Assembly: GCA_021739805.1 (NCBI GenBank)
Contig: JAIPBB010000154.1
Location: forward strand, 1 to 12,167
Length of the DNA stretch: 12,167 bases
Reading direction: 5' to 3'
From: Saprospiraceae bacterium
GTDB lineage: Bacteria; Bacteroidota; Bacteroidia; Bacteroidales; JAIPBB01
Within the stretch, counting starts at the first letter, position 1. Each line of letters starts with the position of its first letter. A program made the position numbers and the translations under genes. The notes beneath the pieces are model-generated. The model was not told where the DNA came from. It was given only the letters and a program-made list of their open reading frames with translations, and did not search any database. Of this stretch, positions 7,781-12,167 are shown one piece after another.

Positions 7781-7846
7781 ACTAATCAGATTCCTGTAAA
7801 ATCATCCTTTAGGATTGAGGTAAAATTTTACAGGAATAAGATTAGT
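7781..7846 (-). repeat. Long hairpin element, copy B (inverted relative to copy A)
   Basis: Arms 7781-7802 and 7825-7846 are 22 bp with 20 of 22 complementary (ACTAATC...ATTCCTGTAAAAT). The 22-base loop holds a perfect inner hairpin ATCCT-TT-AGGAT (7804-7815). Read on the - strand, the core TTTTACCTCAATCCTAAAGG matches copy A at 16 of 20 positions. Both elements span 66 bp. Together they fill most of the 199-bp gap between the SDR gene and the DNA glycosylase gene. They may act as a bidirectional termination region or be a small dispersed repeat family. Confidence 0.85.
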
Positions 7847-7863
7847 GGCATCAAATTACTAAC

Positions 7864-8310
7864 TTAATTTATTATTTCCCAATCTTCAATTTCTCCTTTA
7901 ACTATTTCAAACATTGGATGAGGAAGAATTTCTTTAGCTGAAATCATTTCAGAATATTTTGCAATGTCTCTGATTTTAAGTTTTGATAATAGATGTTTGC
8001 GTTCGTAATTTATTTGTTCACTTGTGACTTTGATTTTTATCCCGATAGCTATCGGGATCTTAAAATCCCAGTCAATTTTATCTTTATTAAATGAATATCC
8101 TCTTTCAACCGCTTCATCATAAACAGATGACAAATATTGATTAATCGCTGAAACAGGATTTTCACAATTTTTAAATCTGATTAATTGTGAATGATTTTTA
8201 TAGCCTTTTGTTTTTCCTTCCAAAACATTTTTAGCTAAAAGAGTTTCCCGCCAAAGAGCTACGATGCCTTTTGCATCAAGATATTTTGGATGAAGTGACC
8301 AGATTCTCAT
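7864..8310 (-). CDS. Probable pyrimidine-dimer DNA glycosylase (Pyr_excise / endonuclease V-type)
   Basis: The opening MRIWSLHPKYLDAKG...ALWRETLLAKNVL followed by KTKGYKNHSQLIRFK fits bacterial proteins annotated as pyrimidine dimer DNA glycosylase (PF03013, related to T4 DenV). T4 DenV uses the alpha-amino group of its N-terminal Thr and a Glu in an RE motif. The RE pair is present here (Arg21, Glu22), but residue 2 is Arg, so the catalytic parallel is only partial. The expected action is cutting cyclobutane dimers in UV-damaged DNA; I infer this from the family. The 148-residue length is normal. Residues about 85-91 (IPIAIGI) are encoded by a perfect 20-bp palindrome and may be a later insertion. 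The start is 17 bp after the msrB-msrA stop on the same strand, so the two genes are probably one operon. The ATG at 8308-8310 gives the conserved N-terminus directly. Confidence 0.7.
   Translation of the reverse strand: MRIWSLHPKYLDAKGIVALWRETLLAKNVLEGKTKGYKNHSQLIRFKNCENPVSAINQYLSSVYDEAVERGYSFNKDKIDWDFKIPIAIGIKIKVTSEQINYERKHLLSKLKIRDIAKYSEMISAKEILPHPMFEIVKGEIEDWEIIN
8039..8058. repeat. Perfect 20-bp palindrome inside a coding region
   Basis: The core CCCGATAGCTATCGGG (8041-8056) extends by AT on both sides to a perfect 20-bp palindrome. It lies within the glycosylase gene and is read in frame as I-P-I-A-I-G-I. I recall this palindrome recurring in other Bacteroidota genomes, which would make it a dispersed element tolerated within genes. 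That recollection needs a genome count. Confidence 0.9.
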
Positions 8311-8327
8311 TTGTGATTAAATATAAA

Positions 8328-9236
8328 TTAAAACCGTTTTGTATAAACATGACAAGAAGGAAGTCTTCCTTTGTGCTCATAATAATCCTGATGTTTTTCT
8401 TCTGCTTTATAAAACTCAGTAGCCTTAGTAACTTTTGTAACCACTTTAAATCCCTTTTCCTTTAAAATATTAATTAGTTTCTCTGCTATTTCTTTTTGTT
8501 CGGGATTAGTATAAAATATTTCTGAACGATATTGTTCCCCAATATCAGGACCTTGACGGTTAAGCTGCGTTGGGTCATGAATCTCAAAGAATATTTTTAC
8601 AAGAGTTTCATAATTGGTTTTCGAAGGATCAAATATAATTTTCACAGCTTCGGCATAGCCACTGGTGTCAGAACATACAATTGCATAAGTTGGATTTTTA
8701 AACTTTCCGCCAATAAATCCTGATTCAACTGAAATAACTCCCGGCTGCTTTTCCATCCAATATTCTACACCCCAAAAACAGCCACCGGCAAAAATTGCCA
8801 CTTCCTGATTTTCAATAGCAGGAATAAAATCCATAGAAATTGAATTTACACAATGACGGGTGTTTTTGGCAGTTAATCCTTCATTTAGAAAAACATGACC
8901 AAGATGTCCACCACATTTTGCACAAACAATTTCTGTTCTTTCCCCATCTATATCCGGTATGCGTTTTACTGCTCCTTTTATTTCATCATCGAAACTTGGC
9001 CAGCCACATTCCGATGAAAATTTATCTAATGATTTATAAAGTGGATTTCCGCATTGCTTACAGACATAAGTGCCTTTTTCAGAATGTTTATAATACTCTC
9101 CAGAAAATGGAGCTTCAGTTCCTTTATCAATAATAATACGTTTTTCTTCTTTGGTTAATTCTTTTTTGGTGGTTTGTGCTTCATTATTGCAGCTTGACAT
9201 TATTGCCATGGCTAATAGTAGGATTAAGTGTTTCAT
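8328..9236 (-). CDS. msrBA: Bifunctional methionine sulfoxide reductase MsrB-MsrA, lipoprotein
   Basis: This fused enzyme reduces both methionine sulfoxide epimers in proteins. I choose the ATG at 9234-9236 because it begins a lipoprotein signal (MKHLILLLAMAIMSSC, Cys16); the longer in-frame start at 9314 adds 26 non-signal residues. Numbering from this start, MsrB covers about 30-145. It has zinc-binding CxxC pairs at Cys59/62 and Cys105/108, and the catalytic Cys129 in RHCVNS. MsrA covers about 146-302: GGCFWGVEY with catalytic Cys153, a GYAEAV block, FFEIHDPTQLNRQGPDIGEQYRS, and Cys295 near the end as a possible resolving residue. The lipobox places the enzyme on the periplasmic side of a membrane, where it would repair oxidised envelope proteins. 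The MsrB-first order is seen in other bacterial fusions. A DNA glycosylase gene follows after 17 bp, suggesting an oxidative/UV damage operon. Confidence 0.94.
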   Translation of the reverse strand: MKHLILLLAMAIMSSCNNEAQTTKKELTKEEKRIIIDKGTEAPFSGEYYKHSEKGTYVCKQCGNPLYKSLDKFSSECGWPSFDDEIKGAVKRIPDIDGERTEIVCAKCGGHLGHVFLNEGLTAKNTRHCVNSISMDFIPAIENQEVAIFAGGCFWGVEYWMEKQPGVISVESGFIGGKFKNPTYAIVCSDTSGYAEAVKIIFDPSKTNYETLVKIFFEIHDPTQLNRQGPDIGEQYRSEIFYTNPEQKEIAEKLINILKEKGFKVVTKVTKATEFYKAEEKHQDYYEHKGRLPSCHVYTKRF

Positions 9237-9317
9237 GTGTTTAAATTTTGTTATTTGACTGATTGTGTTAATTATAAGTTTATTGTTTACCCCAACTTTA
9301 TCTGTATCTATCATGGA

Positions 9318-9366
9318 ATGCCCAAAGTTTTATCATTACATTTGGTGTACTTTTGTACATGGGCAT
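9318..9366. promoter_or_regulatory. Nested dyad upstream of msrB-msrA
   Basis: A perfect stem-loop TGTAC-TTTT-GTACA (9346-9359) is nested beside a second pair of arms, ATGCCCA (9318-9324) and TGGGCAT (9360-9366). It lies 82-130 bp upstream of the msrB-msrA start, in the 200-bp gap between that gene and the DUF4349 gene. It might be an operator or leader structure for msrB-msrA, or a weak structure after the DUF4349 gene. No regulator binding site is recognised, and nothing else stands out in the gap. Confidence 0.4.
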
Positions 9367-9436
9367 TTCATATTATGTTTTTTAATAAATTATTTTGCTT
9401 TCAAACAGTATTTAAAAAGGTTTTTCAATTTCCTCA

Positions 9437-10192
9437 CTAATTCCTAACAAAAAGCCATTTCACAGAATAGTAAACTCCCATCCCAATATATCCAAGTACA
9501 CCGGGTTTTTTCTTTTCTTTCAGATTTATGGTGATCGTAGAAAATTCTGCTAAATGATTTATTCGATTCATTTTGCCTTTTATAAGGTCGATGGTTCCGT
9601 TTAGTCTTTCGAGTTCTTTTTCAACTGCGAGAGCAGCTTCAACATTTTCAGCTTTGGCTAGTAATTCTAAATATCTGCCTCTTGCTTTTTCGGCATTTTC
9701 AAGCCTGATTTGATAATCTAAATATTCTTCCGTAACATCTTGCCCGGTTAAACTCTTGCTTTCAACTCTTCCTAATGCCGAGATTTCTTCAAGTGCTTCA
9801 TTTAATTTTTCACTCTTTACCCGAATTACTGTTCTGTAAGTTCCAATTTGATTAACATAGCCTTCGTATTTTTTGGCAATGTTTTCTATTCTTGCATTTG
9901 CTGTATCGGGATTTTTAACTGTTAGGGAAAGATTTGCGGAAAAAAGTATTTTCCTAACTTTTGTTTCAGTTCCTAATTTGTAAAAACTTTCATTTGTACC
10001 AGCAATAAGCCCCTTGTTACCGTCAGCTTCCCTTAATGGTGAATAATCCATTAAGCCATAAGATAGTTGACCGTCATCAAAATATTTTAAATCTTCATAA
10101 CCTTGCACTCCCAAACCATTGTAGGCAGTCCCACAACTAAAAAGAAATCCACTTAATATTAATACTAAAATAAATAATCCAAATTTTTTCAT
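9437..10192 (-). CDS. DUF4349 domain lipoprotein
   Basis: A lipoprotein signal (lipobox FLFSC, Cys20) begins at the ATG 10190-10192. Residues about 78-245 match DUF4349: a strand block (KILFSANLSLTVKNP), DTANARIENIAKKYEGYV, a second strand (TVIRVKSEKLNEAL), LGRVESKSLTGQDVTEEYLD, then a long coiled coil (about 155-205) rich in Glu, Lys and Leu. It closes with FSTITINLKE. A short hydrophobic stretch near the end (GVLGYIGMGVYYSVKWLF, about 230-247) is probably a transmembrane helix, as in many DUF4349 proteins. The 251-residue length is usual. The molecular function of the family is unknown; an envelope-associated role is inferred from the signal and membrane segment. Neighbouring genes on the same strand are a CHU_C protein 127 bp upstream and msrB-msrA 200 bp downstream. 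Those gaps suggest separate transcription, though no promoter is clear. Confidence 0.88.
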   Translation of the reverse strand: MKKFGLFILVLILSGFLFSCGTAYNGLGVQGYEDLKYFDDGQLSYGLMDYSPLREADGNKGLIAGTNESFYKLGTETKVRKILFSANLSLTVKNPDTANARIENIAKKYEGYVNQIGTYRTVIRVKSEKLNEALEEISALGRVESKSLTGQDVTEEYLDYQIRLENAEKARGRYLELLAKAENVEAALAVEKELERLNGTIDLIKGKMNRINHLAEFSTITINLKEKKKPGVLGYIGMGVYYSVKWLFVRN

Positions 10193-10319
10193 GTCATTTT
10201 ATTTTGAATGTTATTATATACTATGTAATTAAAAACTATTTTGAATCTTTATTATTGTTCAGCAGACTTAACAGCATCAGATTGAAAATTTTAATTGATT
10301 GTTAGCCAAAAAACACAAT

Positions 10320-10709
10320 TTATCTTAATAGTGTCAAAGTTCCTCGATGCTCAACTTCTTCAAATTCATTAGTTTCGGGATTATAAATTTTTACACTAAA
10401 AGAATACACATATACTCCTTCGTCTAAATCATTTTTTCCTTCTTTCCCATCCCAGGCTTTTTTAATATCATCTGATTCAAAAACCAAATTCCCCCAGCGA
10501 TTATAAATTATAATTTTGAAATCCTTAAGAGCAGAATAGTCAAGAGATTGAATTAAAAAAACATCATTAACACCATCTCCGTTTGGAGTAAAGACTTTTG
10601 GAACAATTAAATTGTTTTTTACTGTATCTGCAGGATTTGGATTTTGACCAATTGCATAATTGAATGAGAGAAGTAAAAGTCCAATAAATAATATAGTTTT
10701 TGTTTTCAT
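10320..10709 (-). CDS. Solitary CHU_C domain protein (T9SS type B sorting domain)
   Basis: The protein is a signal peptide (residues 1-22, LLLLSFNYAIGQ) plus about 14 linker residues and one CHU_C / gliding-motility-associated C-terminal domain. The domain landmarks are all present: VPKVFTPNGDGVNDVF at 36-51, IIIYNRWGNLVFES near 66-79, AWDGK near 85-89, GVYVYSFSVKI at about 98-108, and the closing strand RGTLTLLR. In large Bacteroidota adhesins this domain is the C-terminal signal for type IX secretion and surface attachment. Here there is no cargo of any size, which is odd. It may be the surviving tail of a larger gene or a stand-alone surface protein. No frameshifted adhesin is visible upstream: the 70-bp gap holds an inverted repeat and then an unrelated ATPase gene. 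The ATG at 10707-10709 gives an intact signal peptide. Confidence 0.88.
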   Translation of the reverse strand: MKTKTILFIGLLLLSFNYAIGQNPNPADTVKNNLIVPKVFTPNGDGVNDVFLIQSLDYSALKDFKIIIYNRWGNLVFESDDIKKAWDGKEGKNDLDEGVYVYSFSVKIYNPETNEFEEVEHRGTLTLLR

Positions 10710-10743
10710 CTTAATAAAATTTTATTTTTTCATTACTATACCC

Positions 10744-10777
10744 AGCCAAAACTACCTATTTTTAACTAGTTTTGGCT
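10744..10777 (-). terminator. Perfect 11-bp hairpin after the ATPase gene
   Basis: Arms AGCCAAAACTA (10744-10754) and TAGTTTTGGCT (10767-10777) pair perfectly around a 12-base loop. On the - strand it begins 2 bp after the ATPase stop, a position that fits a transcription terminator. However, no run of T follows the stem, so termination is unproven. It separates the ATPase gene from the CHU_C gene. Confidence 0.5.
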
Positions 10778-10779
10778 AC

Positions 10780-12167
10780 TTATAAATCAATAAATAGTGC
10801 TTCCATTGTTAAATCATTTTGCACATGCTGCCTGCTGTACTCATTGGCATTCAAGCCGTAAGACGATATAAATGTAACAAATATACTCTTTGTAGTTTTA
10901 GTACTTCTAGTAAAAACACTTTTCTTATTTGCTATTTCATTTGCATATTTTTTATCAATAGTAAATTCAGTATTATAAAATTTCATTTCACATAAATTGA
11001 TTACATTATCATCCCTATCAATAAGCAAATCTATTTGAGCACCATCTGAACTACTTTTATAAATCCAGCTACCATGAACTGCATTAATACCGGCAATTTG
11101 CAATGCAATCTTAATTTGTTCAATATGCTTTATGCAAATAGTTTCAAAACTAAAACCTGACCATATTTTATATGATTGTTGGGTTTGTAATTTCATCCAG
11201 GCATTAGCTTGAGCAGGTTTTGTCCCTTCAATGTATTTTATATAAAACATTGAGTATTCATCAGTAAGTCGATATAAAGAATCTTTAATTCCTTTGTAAG
11301 GAGTATATTTTTCAATAAATCCTGATTCTTCTAATTCCAAAAGTGTTTTTGTTGATGTGCCTCCTGATTTTATCTTGCTCTTTTCTAATAATTCTGTTCG
11401 TGTTAAACCCTTACGAACTTTTGCTAATGTTCTAATTACAGCTTCGTGATTATCATATTGTTCAAAAAGGGAAGCAAAAACATTATCAAATTCAGTTCTT
11501 AAAAATCCATCCTTACTAAAACATAATCTATCAACAGCTTGTGCAACACTTTCTCCTGCTCTTATTTTCTCTAAATAAAAAGGAATACCGCCCATAAGCA
11601 TGTACAATTGTATTATATCATAGTTCGTAAACCTAATGTTGTTATACTTTAATAATTTCTTTGTTTCAGCTAAACTAAAGGGTTTTAGTTGAATTTTTTC
11701 GGTTATCCTATTATGAAGTCCTCCTTTGTTCTTAATTATATTTTTTACCATATAAGATGCCGCAGAACCACAAATCACAACAATCAAATCATCTCGTTTC
11801 GCTGCATAAGAATTCCAAAAGTTTTCAAATGCAGCTAAGAATTTTGATTTACGAGTATCAAGCCATGGAAACTCATCAATGAATATTACCTTTTTCTTTT
11901 TGGTTTTAATTTTATCAATGTACTTACTCAACTGATGAAATGCATCGAACCAACTATTTGGCTTTTTGTTCTTTTTATTATTTTCATCAAAGTATTTATC
12001 ACTAAACTTTAAATGAAAATTGTTTAGCTGTTGTTTTAATGAAATATTGTAAATGCCGGAAAACTCAAACTGTATGTGTTTTTCATATACACTCCGAACA
12101 AGAAAAGTTTTACCTATTCTTCTTCTACCATAAACAGCAATTAGCTCTGCTTTATTACTATTTAAAG
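10780..12167 (-). CDS. AAA+ ATPase with C-terminal PD-(D/E)XK-like region, 5' end outside window
   Basis: The frame is open to the window edge, so the start is missing. A TTG at 11929-11931 is available but lies after the Walker A motif and cannot be the real start. The visible 461 residues include Walker A GRRRIGKT (12106-12129), Walker B VIFIDE with Asp97/Glu98 of the fragment, and a sensor-like ICGSAAS. The order fits the archaeal-type ATPase family (PF01637-like). A winged-helix-like segment follows at about 240-290. The C-terminus resembles the restriction-endonuclease fold: GFSFE, then QIDLLIDRDD (Asp379) and CEMKF (Glu393, Lys395), i.e. D...ExK. Related ATPases are common in Bacteroidota and of uncertain role; defence, DNA transactions and mobile-element functions have been suggested. 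Whether the nuclease site is active is unknown. The gene stands apart from its neighbours by strand gap and content and ends just before a hairpin. Confidence 0.85.
   Translation of the reverse strand, partial: LNSNKAELIAVYGRRRIGKTFLVRSVYEKHIQFEFSGIYNISLKQQLNNFHLKFSDKYFDENNKKNKKPNSWFDAFHQLSKYIDKIKTKKKKVIFIDEFPWLDTRKSKFLAAFENFWNSYAAKRDDLIVVICGSAASYMVKNIIKNKGGLHNRITEKIQLKPFSLAETKKLLKYNNIRFTNYDIIQLYMLMGGIPFYLEKIRAGESVAQAVDRLCFSKDGFLRTEFDNVFASLFEQYDNHEAVIRTLAKVRKGLTRTELLEKSKIKSGGTSTKTLLELEESGFIEKYTPYKGIKDSLYRLTDEYSMFYIKYIEGTKPAQANAWMKLQTQQSYKIWSGFSFETICIKHIEQIKIALQIAGINAVHGSWIYKSSSDGAQIDLLIDRDDNVINLCEMKFYNTEFTIDKKYANEIANKKSVFTRSTKTTKSIFVTFISSYGLNANEYSRQHVQNDLTMEALFIDL

Noticed and set aside
8840..9133. 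97-residue + strand reading frame, His-rich
   Set aside because: It is the antisense shadow of the MsrB zinc-binding region.
9237..9314. Longer start for MsrB-MsrA at 9314
   Set aside because: It places 26 polar residues before a clear lipoprotein signal peptide; the internal ATG at 9236 explains the protein better.
9348..9355. TACTTTTG on the + strand, a match to the Bacteroidota -7 promoter element TAnnTTTG
   Set aside because: No matching -33 TTG at the right distance and no + strand gene downstream; it is part of a dyad.
9228..9447. Two overlapping + strand reading frames (60 and 70 residues) in the gap before msrB-msrA
   Set aside because: They overlap each other in different frames, are rich in Phe/Tyr/Cys as expected from AT-rich non-coding DNA, and overlap neighbouring genes.

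Overview
The window is AT-rich chromosomal DNA from a member of the Bacteroidota. The evidence is a TonB-dependent receptor that starts with a carboxypeptidase-regulatory-like domain, a secreted CHU_C (type IX secretion, type B sorting) domain protein, several Bacteroidota-style lipoproteins, an N-terminal MsrB / C-terminal MsrA fusion, YwqK-type MORN-like repeat proteins, and the absence of clear Shine-Dalgarno sequences. I cannot name the genus. No rRNA, tRNA, CRISPR array, transposase or phage gene is visible.

Layout. (1) Bases 1-2743, + strand: an accessory-looking run of three genes. They are a 5'-truncated YwqK/MORN-like repeat protein, a secreted protein combining MORN-like repeats with a degenerate OmpA-like C-terminus, and a secreted protein of unknown function. 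The two spacers between them share a related block of about 43 bp. (2) Bases 2752-6641, - strand: a DUF2271-like lipoprotein, then a TonB-dependent receptor, then a Blc-type lipocalin lipoprotein only 7 bp after the receptor. Receptor and lipocalin look like one envelope transcription unit. (3) Bases 6771-7664, + strand: an SDR39U1/YfcH-type epimerase-family protein. (4) Bases 7696-7846: two long hairpin elements between convergent genes. They share a core in opposite orientations but have unrelated, self-complementary arms. (5) Bases 7864-9236, - strand: an MsrB-MsrA lipoprotein followed 17 bp later by a probable pyrimidine-dimer DNA glycosylase, which carries a perfect 20-bp palindrome inside its reading frame. 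(6) Bases 9437-10709, - strand: a DUF4349 lipoprotein and a solitary CHU_C domain protein. (7) Bases 10780-12167, - strand: an AAA+ ATPase with a C-terminal PD-(D/E)XK-like region, 5'-truncated by the window edge.

Most genes encode ordinary envelope and repair functions. The most distinctive content is non-coding: the paired hairpin elements at 7696-7846, the in-frame palindrome at 8039-8058, the heptamer-built inverted repeat at 5755-5831, and the repeated spacers and coding repeats in the first 2.7 kb. I found no convincing complete new defence or secretion system here.
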